Source of the DNA: an uncultured Porphyromonadaceae bacterium
GTDB taxonomy: Bacteria > Bacteroidota > Bacteroidia > Bacteroidales > Muribaculaceae
DNA: 59,223 nt
Direction of reading: 5' to 3'
Assembly (NCBI GenBank): GCA_902461565.1
Contig: CABPYL010000016.1
Location: 1-59,223 of the forward strand
In this document: one piece after another, positions 51,412-59,137 of the stretch
Position numbering within the stretch: the stretch's first letter is position 1
Layout of the letters: each line of letters starts with the position of its first letter
Position numbers and translations under genes: made by a program
The notes under the pieces: model-generated
Database searches by the model: none
What the model saw: only the letters and a program-made list of their open reading frames with translations
What the model was told of the DNA's origin: nothing

Positions 51412-52350
51412 ATGGATAAAATAGACGATATCTTTATCAAACAAACGGCTATGGATACATGCCAGTTTGAAAGGCTTAAATCACTTGCCGTCGATTTCAG
51501 CGAAATTGAAGGCAACTGTTTCTATGGACATATTACCGCCGAGGCTGCCGACACGGATAAACACATAGATGTCACGACGCCCGTAAAGGTGGTCGGCAAT
51601 GTAATGCTTCTGATTGTAAGGGGTAAACTGTCGGTAGAGGTCAACACTAAAAAATTCGAGATAGAAGGTCCTGTTACGGTGAACATTAACCACGGTTCGC
51701 TGATTCAGGTATCGCCGACCGATGATAATTCGGGTGTGGATATGTATTTTCTGATGTTCTCGCCCCAATTCCTGCGCGACATCAATATATCTTTCTCTGC
51801 TATCTCGGTTGAGGCTCTGCTGGAGCACGACGATCCCGTGCTACATCTCAGCGACCGCGAGGTAAATCAGCTGCTGCGTTATTTCTCGCTGATAAACACG
51901 GTGATGAAAGAGAACTATATGACGCAGCTGAGCCTACATATAATCAGCAGTATTACCAGTGCCCTGATATATCAGCTGATGAGCATACTTTGCCGCCGGA
52001 CAAACATAAAGGAATCCAGCGGCGCCAGTCCGCGGCGCAGCTCGTATGTGCAGGATTTCCTGCGGCTGGTGCATGTGAACTACCTGCGCGAGCGTTCTGT
52101 GAAATACTATGCCGATCAGCTTTTCATCTCGCCCAAATATCTCTCGTTGCTGGTAAAGGAGGCAACAGGGCGTTCGGCAACCCGATGGATCGACTTTTTC
52201 GTTATCACCGAGGCAAAGAACCTGCTGCGTTATTCGGGTAAGAACGTGCAGCAGGTGGCATATGCGCTCAACTTTTCCAACCAGAGCGCGTTCGGCAAAT
52301 ACTTCAAGCATATAACGGGCATGTCGCCCACAGACTATCAGAAATCGTGA
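51412..52350 (+). CDS. AraC-family transcriptional regulator
   Basis: This 312-residue regulator has an N-terminal cupin-like sensing domain (about 15-150: 'VVGNVMLLIVRGKLSVEVN', 'VTVNINHGSLIQVSPTDD', 'DMYFLMFSPQFLRDI') and a helical linker. The C-terminal double HTH covers about 215-312: 'VQDFLRLVHVNYLRERSVKY', 'QLFISPKYLSLLVKEATG', 'QVAYALNFSNQSAFGKYF' and 'ITGMSPTDYQ'. The start at 51412 (MDKIDDIF) follows a -7 element; the Met at 51451 is a possible alternative. Its stop overlaps the next gene (GTGA), so it is co-translated with an outer-membrane-type protein. The effector is unknown. Confidence 0.93.
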   Translation: MDKIDDIFIKQTAMDTCQFERLKSLAVDFSEIEGNCFYGHITAEAADTDKHIDVTTPVKVVGNVMLLIVRGKLSVEVNTKKFEIEGPVTVNINHGSLIQVSPTDDNSGVDMYFLMFSPQFLRDINISFSAISVEALLEHDDPVLHLSDREVNQLLRYFSLINTVMKENYMTQLSLHIISSITSALIYQLMSILCRRTNIKESSGASPRRSSYVQDFLRLVHVNYLRERSVKYYADQLFISPKYLSLLVKEATGRSATRWIDFFVITEAKNLLRYSGKNVQQVAYALNFSNQSAFGKYFKHITGMSPTDYQKS

Positions 52351-53408
52351 AAAATATACTGCGGTTCATCGCGCTGTCCCTTTTGCTGTTCCCCTGTGCC
52401 GCCGCAGCACAGAAGTTTACGTGGAGCGTGGATTTCGGTTCGGTTTTCGACAACCGCGAGGGCGACCACCTCTATACTCCCACCGAAACATACTTCTTCA
52501 CAAACCTCGCCCCCGAGATAGGTGTGGCTTTCAGCGATGCCGACCGCATTGCCGGCGGCGCGGTATGGAATCAGCCTATTGGCCGCGAACGGGACGGCTA
52601 CCGCATCTCCCCGACATTATATTATCGCCATACCGGCGCAAAGTGGTCGTTCTCGATGGGTATGTTTCCGCGCACGCAGCTGCACGAACCTCTGCCGGGC
52701 TTCCTGTGGTGCGACTCGCTTACGTATTTCCAGAAAAATATTCGCGGCGTGCTCGTCCAGTATCATAGTGGACGGAATTTCGCTGATTTATACCTTGACT
52801 GGCGCCAGATGCAGACCGAGCGCAAGCGCGAAGCCTTCAATATTGTTCTGCACGGCCAGTGGCATCCGCGCGGAGGCGACTTCTTTGCCGGAGGCCATGT
52901 TATGATGAATCATTTCGCCCTTACCAAAAACAGCGGACCCGCCCAGCATATTGTGGATAACTTCGTTGTCAATCCGTATGTAGGCGTGGACCTCGGGCAT
53001 CGCACTGCGCTCGACAGCTTGTATATCCGTGCCGGTGCCATAATGACCATAGAGCGCAATCGTGCCTACGACCACTGGAAAACACCCGCAGGCGCATGGC
53101 TCGACGCCGTGGCCGAGTGGAAATGGCTTGGCGCGCGCAACAGCCTCTATATCGGCGGTGCCCAGCAACCGTCGCGCTCCACATGCGGCTCTCTGCTGTA
53201 TCAGGGTGAACCATACTATGCCTCAAAATTCTATAACCGCACCGACCTCTACGCCCATGTGTACCGCAATCGCTGGGTCGACCTCGAGGCATCACTGAAT
53301 TTCAATTTCGCAAAAGACAACTTCACGTTTTACCAGCGACTGATTCTGAGGGTATACATATCCAACATCGTCAACTCCGGGCCGAAGCGCACACGCATAC
53401 GTTTGTAA
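52347..53408 (+). CDS. Exported, probably outer-membrane beta-barrel protein of unknown function
   Basis: This 353-residue protein starts with GTG at 52347, overlapping the AraC stop by 4 bases. It has a signal peptide (MKNILRFIALSLLLFPCAAAA-QK). The mature chain is rich in aromatic beta-strand patterns: 'FTWSVDFGSVFDNREGDH', 'ISPTLYYRHTGAKWSFSMGM', 'FADLYLDWRQMQ', 'LHGQWHPRGGDFFAGGHVMM', 'LYIRAGAIMTIER', 'VDLEASLNFNFAKDNFTF'. It ends in 'FYQRLILRVYISNI...', without a terminal Phe, so the last strand may lie slightly upstream. It may be an outer-membrane barrel, but I do not recognise the family. Translational coupling to a regulator and to a phosphatase is the only functional clue. Confidence 0.65.
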   Translation: MKNILRFIALSLLLFPCAAAAQKFTWSVDFGSVFDNREGDHLYTPTETYFFTNLAPEIGVAFSDADRIAGGAVWNQPIGRERDGYRISPTLYYRHTGAKWSFSMGMFPRTQLHEPLPGFLWCDSLTYFQKNIRGVLVQYHSGRNFADLYLDWRQMQTERKREAFNIVLHGQWHPRGGDFFAGGHVMMNHFALTKNSGPAQHIVDNFVVNPYVGVDLGHRTALDSLYIRAGAIMTIERNRAYDHWKTPAGAWLDAVAEWKWLGARNSLYIGGAQQPSRSTCGSLLYQGEPYYASKFYNRTDLYAHVYRNRWVDLEASLNFNFAKDNFTFYQRLILRVYISNIVNSGPKRTRIRL

Positions 53409-53411
53409 GCC

Positions 53412-54086
53412 ATGAAGCCGAAAAGAATAATACTGATACGGCACGGAGAATCCGAGGCGAATGTGGACCGATATCTGTTCGGCCGCATCCCCGACTATAC
53501 CATAGAACTGACAGAAAGAGGGCGTTTACAGGCCATTGACGCCGGAAAACGCCTGAAGGAGCTTGTTGGCGACGAATCGGTATATTTCTATGTGTCGCCT
53601 TTCTGGCGAGCACGCAGTACTTTCGAGTGCCTGGTATCGTCGTTGCCTCGACGACAGTTCGCATATAATGAAGAACCACGCCTGCGCGAGCAGGAGTGGG
53701 GATATTTACGGAGCAGGGAGGAATTCGACAGGATCTGCCGTGAGCGCAACGAGTATGGCACATTCTACTACCGCATCCCTGGCGGCGAGGCAGGTACTGA
53801 CGTATACGACCGGATAAACGATCTTTTGGGCAGTCTCAGCCGCGACTTCGCCGACGCCGATTTTCCCGAAAACTGTGTCCTCGTAACCCACGGTCTCACA
53901 ATCAGACTGTTCTTAATGCGTTTCTTTCACCTCACTGTCGAGGATTTCGAAAGCATGGCGGCGCCACAGAACTGCGCGCTTGTAATACTTGAACTCGGTC
54001 CCGACAACCGCTATCGCCTCATCACCTCCATACCCCGCAGCACCGTCGCGCCCCGCCATTCGCGTCCTATCCGCCTTCCGGAATAA
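53412..54086 (+). CDS. Histidine phosphatase (phosphoglycerate-mutase-like) family protein
   Basis: This 224-residue protein has the RHG motif at the N terminus ('RIILIRHGESEANVDRYLFG'), where the His becomes phosphorylated. The second catalytic residues follow: 'LTERGRLQAIDAGKRL', 'SPFWRARSTFECLVSSL', 'LREQEWGYL' (Glu) and 'NCVLVTHGLTIRLFLMRFFH' (final His). It is a cytosolic phosphatase or mutase of broad family. Long inserts around 'NEYGTFYYRIPGGEAGTDVYDR' are typical of phosphatases rather than of glycolytic mutase; the substrate is unknown. It starts 3 bases after the barrel gene and probably closes the AraC operon. Confidence 0.88.
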   Translation: MKPKRIILIRHGESEANVDRYLFGRIPDYTIELTERGRLQAIDAGKRLKELVGDESVYFYVSPFWRARSTFECLVSSLPRRQFAYNEEPRLREQEWGYLRSREEFDRICRERNEYGTFYYRIPGGEAGTDVYDRINDLLGSLSRDFADADFPENCVLVTHGLTIRLFLMRFFHLTVEDFESMAAPQNCALVILELGPDNRYRLITSIPRSTVAPRHSRPIRLPE

Positions 54087-54217
54087 AGTATGGCCATAAT
54101 CGGGGGGCTGTAAGGTTTAAAAAAGAAGGTCTTTTAATATTCTGTGCTGTTGCCAGAGCAGTATATTTTATTGTGCAAATATATACCAGAGTTTTTTACG
54201 ATTCCGTTACAGAAAAA

Positions 54218-55639
54218 TCAGCGTACGGTAAGTTTTGTTGTGTGGGTGCCCTGTCGGATGATATAGATTCCTTTCTCAAGATTTAAGATTGCTTCCTGCC
54301 CGTCTATATATTCTCCTATCGGCATTCCCTGTAGATTATATACTGTAACCGGCTTTTGTGAATTGTCTTTTTGCAGGATTTGCGCGGAGGCTAATGAACT
54401 GACCGGCAGATGGCCGGCAAACCATTCGATGTTGCGGCTTAAAGCGGTTTTTATACGATTTGCTCTAAGTGAGGCTGTTTGCGCAGGATCCTCTCGCCAT
54501 CTTTCGCAATCATTTTTCCATGCTTCTGCAAGAGGAAGCATAATGTTGTCGATATAACTATAGATATTGGACAGTTTTTCGGGATAGATATCTTTCCAGA
54601 CCGATTTCACCGCTTTGCAGAAACTGTCGTACTGTATGATTTCTCCTATCCAGTGTGGGGTAAATTCATAATGCACCTTCATTTTGAAGGTATAGTCTGT
54701 TTTTTCACGGTTATAACATACCATATCCCATATAGGTCCGGCTATCCATTTTGCATTGTCTTTTAAATCTTTATGGAGATAAAAACTGCCGTGGAAGCCA
54801 TCGGGGTTGTCCATAATTTCCTGTAGGATGAAGAAGCGTGCCATGTTTTCCACATCTATATATTTTTCCCACTCAGAGGAAGTCTTGTCTGGAGAATAAA
54901 TTGCCGAATTAATAGATTTGAACTCGTCGGTAAGCCATTGGTGCTGGACGTCCGATAAATTTTCAGGCGAATGATAGCGCAGCGTCAGGTTCCAATTGTT
55001 GTTTTCCGGAATGGTAATCTGACATTCGTCATGATAGTTGTCCACTTCTACAAGCCAGCCGCCATTTATCAGATCCGGATTAGTCTCCTGATCCTGCTGT
55101 TCATAAATATTCACCCGATTTTCGTCTATACGGATAGTTTCTGTCAGGAAATACAGCCCTATATAGTCGCCGTTCAATACAACCTCGACCGGTCGGAAAT
55201 CCGGTGTCCATGCAAATCCCATAATTTTGCCAAGTTGTAGTCCTGCTACGGTATTTTCGGTAGGTTTCAGAAGTGCCCAATGTTTGTTTTTAGGCATCCC
55301 CATTATCGCGGTCTTTTTTCCGAGCTTGATTTTGTATGGTTTCTTCGCTCCTTTCCATGAAGAATGGCCTCTGCCTCGTATTTGCATGGGCAACGGAGCG
55401 GCCACTGTGCCAAGAGCTTCGATTCCTTCTGTTCCCATAGGGTCAAGCCTATAACTGGCATTCAGATATACCTCCTTGGACACAATAGGTTCATGTTTTT
55501 CGGTATCAATATATAACACTGGCAATGTTCCGGAAACAGCAAATGATCCGGCAGGTGCCACAGCCTGAGCCTCGTCGGTACATGAAACGAGAGTCAGTAA
55601 AGTAAACAGGCAACCGATGGCTTTGATTGTGTTTATCAT
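54218..55639 (-). CDS. CotH-kinase family lipoprotein with sorting-like C terminus
   Basis: This 473-residue protein has the lipoprotein signal 'MINTIKAIGCLFTLLTLVSC' followed by TDEAQ. The CotH-kinase domain (about 85-400) shows 'PMQIRGRGHSSWKGAKKPYKI', 'KNKHWALLKPTEN', 'VEVVLNGDYIGLYFLTETIR', 'FFILQEIMDNPDGFHGSFYL' and 'KWIAGPIWDMVC'. These correspond to the atypical protein-kinase fold described for spore coat CotH; phosphorylation targets here are unknown. The C terminus 'VTVYNLQGMPIGEYI...NLEKGIYIIRQG...KLTVR' looks like a type IX sorting or surface-anchoring tail, so both lipidation and a C-terminal signal are predicted on one protein. It lies 77 bases downstream of the sigma-barrel fusion on the same strand and may be co-transcribed with it. 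Confidence 0.88.
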   Translation of the reverse strand: MINTIKAIGCLFTLLTLVSCTDEAQAVAPAGSFAVSGTLPVLYIDTEKHEPIVSKEVYLNASYRLDPMGTEGIEALGTVAAPLPMQIRGRGHSSWKGAKKPYKIKLGKKTAIMGMPKNKHWALLKPTENTVAGLQLGKIMGFAWTPDFRPVEVVLNGDYIGLYFLTETIRIDENRVNIYEQQDQETNPDLINGGWLVEVDNYHDECQITIPENNNWNLTLRYHSPENLSDVQHQWLTDEFKSINSAIYSPDKTSSEWEKYIDVENMARFFILQEIMDNPDGFHGSFYLHKDLKDNAKWIAGPIWDMVCYNREKTDYTFKMKVHYEFTPHWIGEIIQYDSFCKAVKSVWKDIYPEKLSNIYSYIDNIMLPLAEAWKNDCERWREDPAQTASLRANRIKTALSRNIEWFAGHLPVSSLASAQILQKDNSQKPVTVYNLQGMPIGEYIDGQEAILNLEKGIYIIRQGTHTTKLTVR

Positions 55640-55716
55640 TTTTGATGTGTATGGGTTATTTAATTCATCGAATAGATGGAATTATTACCCGAAGACTGCA
55701 TCGTGAGAATCACTTT

Positions 55717-57246
55717 TCACCATGTTAACCTCAATCCGATCGGAATAGAGAACTCAAACGGCTTATCTTGCCGTATCGTCTTAATATCTGAACCGGCGTT
55801 GAAATAATATCTGAACGATGGTTCGGCATATATACTCAACGATGGTGTAAAATGATATTGTAGACCTAAACCTCCTTCTATCGACCACTGCAATGGTGCA
55901 TGAATATGTGCATCGTTTCTGAGAGTACTGGTCTCTGCAGTTTTTTCCCATATCGACTGAGTGCCATAAACAGGAATATCCAACGCGCCGCCACATTGAC
56001 CATACAGCGAGAACCCGTTGTACGAGAATATCCGATAGTTGAGTTTAAGCGGAATCCCGATATAGTGGATGCGTTGGATTTTTTTCTTGTTCATCAGCTC
56101 GCTTTCCGAAAGAAAGTCGGAACGTAAGAAAGTGTAACGCAGGCCGGTTTCTATGCTCCATCGTGATGTCAGCGATTTGTTAACCGATACTCCGACAACC
56201 AGAGGCATGTAGTGATGCGATTTTTCTGTAACCTCGATTTCTCCGGAAGGGCTTTCTACATCCGGAATTCCCGAGCCCGGTATTTTGTAACGGCTGATAT
56301 CGTTTTGTCCAGGATTACTTGTATAGGCAAGAGTCAACGACCAGTCGCGCATATCTCTGTAGTGCGGCTGGGGCATATCCTCTTTTGCGATAAGCTCTAC
56401 TGGATGTGTTATAACTATATTATTAACTATGGTGTCGTTGGCCGTGCTGTCTTTCTTTTGTACGGGTATACTGTCTTTCGGAACAGTTATAGCGATAACC
56501 TCTTGTAACTGCCGTAAAGGTGAGCGGTTGATAATTTTATTTTTAAGACTTACGGAGTCTTTTGTTTCTGCATCGATTATTGTGTCCAGAACAGTTTGTG
56601 GTCCTCTATTGCTATTCTCGCTTATTATAGAATCCTGCACAGCATCGTTTTGATGACGGGATAGACCGTGCCATAGGAATAATATTATAGCGACCACAGA
56701 TAAAGTGCCTGTCTCAAGTTTGTATTTTGTTATCATACGACGCACCATTGCCTTTGCTCGTGCAAGTTGCGACGACGAAGAGTGAGGCGCTATGCCGAGC
56801 AGCTCTCCGATTTCCTTGTGCGTCATGCCATCGAGTACCGCCAGCCTAAAAATCTTTCCATATCCTTCCGGAAGGCGGTTGAGAAACATGTCGAGTTCTT
56901 TCCATGTCAGTTCAAGGGTATGAAGGCTGTCATTATCGGTATCGTCGGGAACAGATACGTCGGATAAAGGTACCGATATATGGTTGGATTCTTCTTTCAG
57001 ATACTGCAGTGCAAGATTCTTCATTATGGATGTGAGCCACGCTTCTATTTTTGAAGCATCTTTCAAAGAGCTAATGGAAACGAAGGCAATAATAAATCCG
57101 TCGTGCAGGATGTCAGACACCGCTTCCGGATTACGGACATAATATGCCACAACATCGCGCATGGGAGTAAGGTAAGTCTGATAAAAAAGCCCTAAAGCTT
57201 CTTTATCACCGCTTTGACATTGCTTTACAAGGTGTCCGAGGTCCAT
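55717..57246 (-). CDS. ECF sigma factor fused through a membrane helix to an outer-membrane beta-barrel
   Basis: This 509-residue single reading frame has three parts. Residues 1-175 form an ECF sigma-70-family factor: region 2 'LGLFYQTYLTPMRDVVAYYV', 'DILHDGFIIAFVSISSLKDA', 'EAWLTSIMKNLALQYLKEE'; region 4 'NRLPEGYGKIFRLAVLDGMT', 'HKEIGELLGIAPHSSSSQLA', 'RAKAMVRRMI'. A hydrophobic helix at about 181-196 (TLSVVAIILFLWHGLS) is preceded by basic residues, so the sigma part stays in the cytoplasm. A polar linker (about 197-298) is followed by an outer-membrane barrel (299-509): 'LTLAYTSNPG', 'WSIETGLRYTFLRSD', 'RIHYIGIPLKLNYRI', 'SYNGFSLYGQCGGALDI', 'WSIEGGLGLQYHF', ending 'IPIGLRLTW' with a terminal aromatic. 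The barrel resembles those that in Bacteroidetes usually follow an anti-sigma-like domain; here the sigma factor replaces it. Release by proteolysis is inference. Confidence 0.88.
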   Translation of the reverse strand: MDLGHLVKQCQSGDKEALGLFYQTYLTPMRDVVAYYVRNPEAVSDILHDGFIIAFVSISSLKDASKIEAWLTSIMKNLALQYLKEESNHISVPLSDVSVPDDTDNDSLHTLELTWKELDMFLNRLPEGYGKIFRLAVLDGMTHKEIGELLGIAPHSSSSQLARAKAMVRRMITKYKLETGTLSVVAIILFLWHGLSRHQNDAVQDSIISENSNRGPQTVLDTIIDAETKDSVSLKNKIINRSPLRQLQEVIAITVPKDSIPVQKKDSTANDTIVNNIVITHPVELIAKEDMPQPHYRDMRDWSLTLAYTSNPGQNDISRYKIPGSGIPDVESPSGEIEVTEKSHHYMPLVVGVSVNKSLTSRWSIETGLRYTFLRSDFLSESELMNKKKIQRIHYIGIPLKLNYRIFSYNGFSLYGQCGGALDIPVYGTQSIWEKTAETSTLRNDAHIHAPLQWSIEGGLGLQYHFTPSLSIYAEPSFRYYFNAGSDIKTIRQDKPFEFSIPIGLRLTW

Positions 57247-57251
57247 CGATG

Positions 57252-57259
57252 CAAATTTA
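57252..57259 (-). promoter_or_regulatory. -7 element directly before the sigma-barrel gene
   Basis: TAAATTTG on the minus strand, 5 bases before the ATG at 57246. A transcript from it would be almost leaderless. Moving the start downstream would remove part of sigma region 2, so the ATG is kept. No -33 TTTG is visible. Confidence 0.4.
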
Positions 57260-57396
57260 TTATTTATAGATAGCCCGAATCGCGAAAGACTGCATGCAGC
57301 TTCCGTAAATATACATTTTTAACATTTTTGATACTGCCATGCGGCTCCATCGTCATTTTTTTGATGTGGAGGTGAGATATGTCGATGTTTTTTGAC

Positions 57397-57404
57397 TAAT
57401 TTTG
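57397..57404 (+). promoter_or_regulatory. -7 element for upp
   Basis: TAATTTTG, 58 bases before the ATG at 57463. Confidence 0.55.
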
Positions 57405-57462
57405 TATTGTTGATGCGTTTGCGCGTCGGCATTGGATTAATTTGCAAGTAATATCTGAAATC

Positions 57463-58116
57463 ATGAAAATATTTAATTTCGACAAACACCCTTCGCTCGT
57501 GAGTCAGTATCTGAGCGAAATGCGTGATATCAACATTCAGAAAGACCGTCTTCGTTTCCGCCGCAACCTTGAGCGCCTCGGCGAGATTTTTGCGTACGAA
57601 ATAAGCAAGAATTTCAGATATCGCGACGAAAAGGTAAAGACACCCCTAAATGTCGCCGCCGACTGTAAGGTTCTTGACGAGAAAGTTGTCCTTTCCACCA
57701 TTTTCCGCGCAGGTGTTCCTTTCCATCAGGGTTTCCTTCAATATCTCGACAATGCCGAGAATGCCTTTGTATCGGCCTACCGCAAGTATACCGACCGCAT
57801 TCATTTCGATATCTGCATCGAGTATCTTGCTTCGCCTTCTATCGAGGGTAAGACACTGGTGCTGGTGGATCCGATGCTCGCCACAGGCTCCTCTATGGAA
57901 ATGAGCTACCGTGCCCTTCTCACAAAGGGTAATCCGGCAAAGGTATATCTTGCATCGGTTATTGCCAGCCGAAAGGCTGTGGAATATCTGGAGAAAGTGA
58001 TGCCCGAGGACAGCGAGCTGTGGGTTGGTGTTATCGACGATGAAATCAACGACCACAGCTATATCGTGCCCGGTCTCGGTGATGCCGGAGACCTGGCTTA
58101 CGGAACCAAGGACTGA
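57463..58116 (+). CDS. upp: Uracil phosphoribosyltransferase
   Basis: This 217-residue salvage enzyme makes UMP from uracil and PRPP. The PRPP-binding motif is 'LVLVDPMLATGSSMEMSYRAL'. Other marks are 'VVLSTIFRAGVPFHQGFLQYL' (uracil site region), 'YLASVIASRKAVEYL' and the C-terminal 'SYIVPGLGDAGDLAYGT', which is the conserved UPRT end. Start MKIFNFDKHPSLVSQYLSEM at the ATG 57463 is preferred over a frame start at 57442, which adds non-family residues. It ends only 3 bases before the convergent propeller gene, with no terminator between. Confidence 0.95.
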   Translation: MKIFNFDKHPSLVSQYLSEMRDINIQKDRLRFRRNLERLGEIFAYEISKNFRYRDEKVKTPLNVAADCKVLDEKVVLSTIFRAGVPFHQGFLQYLDNAENAFVSAYRKYTDRIHFDICIEYLASPSIEGKTLVLVDPMLATGSSMEMSYRALLTKGNPAKVYLASVIASRKAVEYLEKVMPEDSELWVGVIDDEINDHSYIVPGLGDAGDLAYGTKD

Positions 58117-58119
58117 TTT

Positions 58120-59088
58120 CTATTTGCAGCATCGATAGACGTACAGTTCGTGTACCTCACCCGTGTATCCTTCTTCGGTTATGGGACCCTGGCTCATACC
58201 CAGCACAATGGTGGTACCACGGTTGTTGAGAACAACAAGGTCGTCGTTGGTGGGGTCGATGGCGAGACCTTCTATCTCGCCTGCGCGACGGAAGTCGTTC
58301 ATCTCGCGCAGATGGCTTACCCGACCTTTCATTGCGCCGGCGGCAACGAGGCCCGTGCGCATCTCCGGGCGTCTGTTCTCGTCTAATTTTACCGAGAAAG
58401 GAGTGTCCTTCACTACCTCGGTGCCTTCCTTGAGGCCGGTGAAAGGAACTTCGCTTATGTCGGCGGTGTAGAGGTTGTCGGGCAGATTGTATGCCGCCTC
58501 GCCGTCATCGCACGAGAAAATCAGTTTTCCGTCGGCCACGAATATGCCCTGACACCAGTATGGAGTCGGGGCACATTGCATTTTTGTGTGATACTCGCCT
58601 GTGGCGAGGTCATAGCAGTAGGCATATCGGCTGTCAACCCAGTCGGACATCCACACCTGGTTTTTGTCGCGGTCCACAGCTATGCCCGAAACCTCCACCT
58701 GTCCGGATTCGGGGCGCCAGGGCAGGTCGCGCAGCCATTGCAAGGTGTTGGCGTCATATATGGAAACCGCGATGTTGTAGCCACGGCCATATTCGAATTT
58801 TTCGATACCGCAGTATATCTCGCCGTTCCATACGTCGATGTCGCCGAAGTGGTTGGCTATTTCCGGATGCTGGAAGGGCTGGAGATTCTTTGCAATCAGA
58901 TTTCCATTCTTGTCGTATTTGTACAGGCCGCGGGTGTCGGATACATAATAATATAAAGAATCGATAGCGATTCCCTGACGTCCTTCGACGGGGATAACAG
59001 CCTTGAGTGTATATTCGCTGCCCAGGTGCTGCGCCCAGGTGCAAGCTGCCGAAGCTAGCAGAAATATTGATAATGCAAGTTTTTTCAT
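58120..59088 (-). CDS. Exported beta-propeller protein of unknown function
   Basis: This 322-residue protein has a signal peptide (MKKLALSIFLLASAACTWA-QH). Repeated propeller-like segments follow: 'QGIAIDSLYYYVSDTRGLYK', 'HFGDIDVWNGEIYCGIEKFE', 'SGIAVDRDKNQVWMSDW', 'CQGIFVADGKLIFSCDDGEA' and 'EIEGLAIDPTNDDLVVLNNRG'. These resemble NHL/YVTN or SdiA-regulated-like repeats used for ligand binding or as esterase/lactonase scaffolds. No catalytic set could be assigned. It is cysteine-rich at the end (YVYRCCK). Single gene with its own promoter, converging on upp. Function not recognised. Confidence 0.65.
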   Translation of the reverse strand: MKKLALSIFLLASAACTWAQHLGSEYTLKAVIPVEGRQGIAIDSLYYYVSDTRGLYKYDKNGNLIAKNLQPFQHPEIANHFGDIDVWNGEIYCGIEKFEYGRGYNIAVSIYDANTLQWLRDLPWRPESGQVEVSGIAVDRDKNQVWMSDWVDSRYAYCYDLATGEYHTKMQCAPTPYWCQGIFVADGKLIFSCDDGEAAYNLPDNLYTADISEVPFTGLKEGTEVVKDTPFSVKLDENRRPEMRTGLVAAGAMKGRVSHLREMNDFRRAGEIEGLAIDPTNDDLVVLNNRGTTIVLGMSQGPITEEGYTGEVHELYVYRCCK

Positions 59089-59107
59089 GGGTTAATTTTC
59101 GTTTGCG

Positions 59108-59137
59108 CAAAGTTAGGCATTATCGGCGAAATGCCAA
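59108..59137 (-). promoter_or_regulatory. Minus-strand promoter for the propeller gene
   Basis: TAACTTTG at 59108-59115 and TTG at 59135-59137 on the minus strand, with a 19-base spacer: a good Bacteroidetes -33/-7 pair, 20 bases before the ATG at 59088. Confidence 0.6.
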
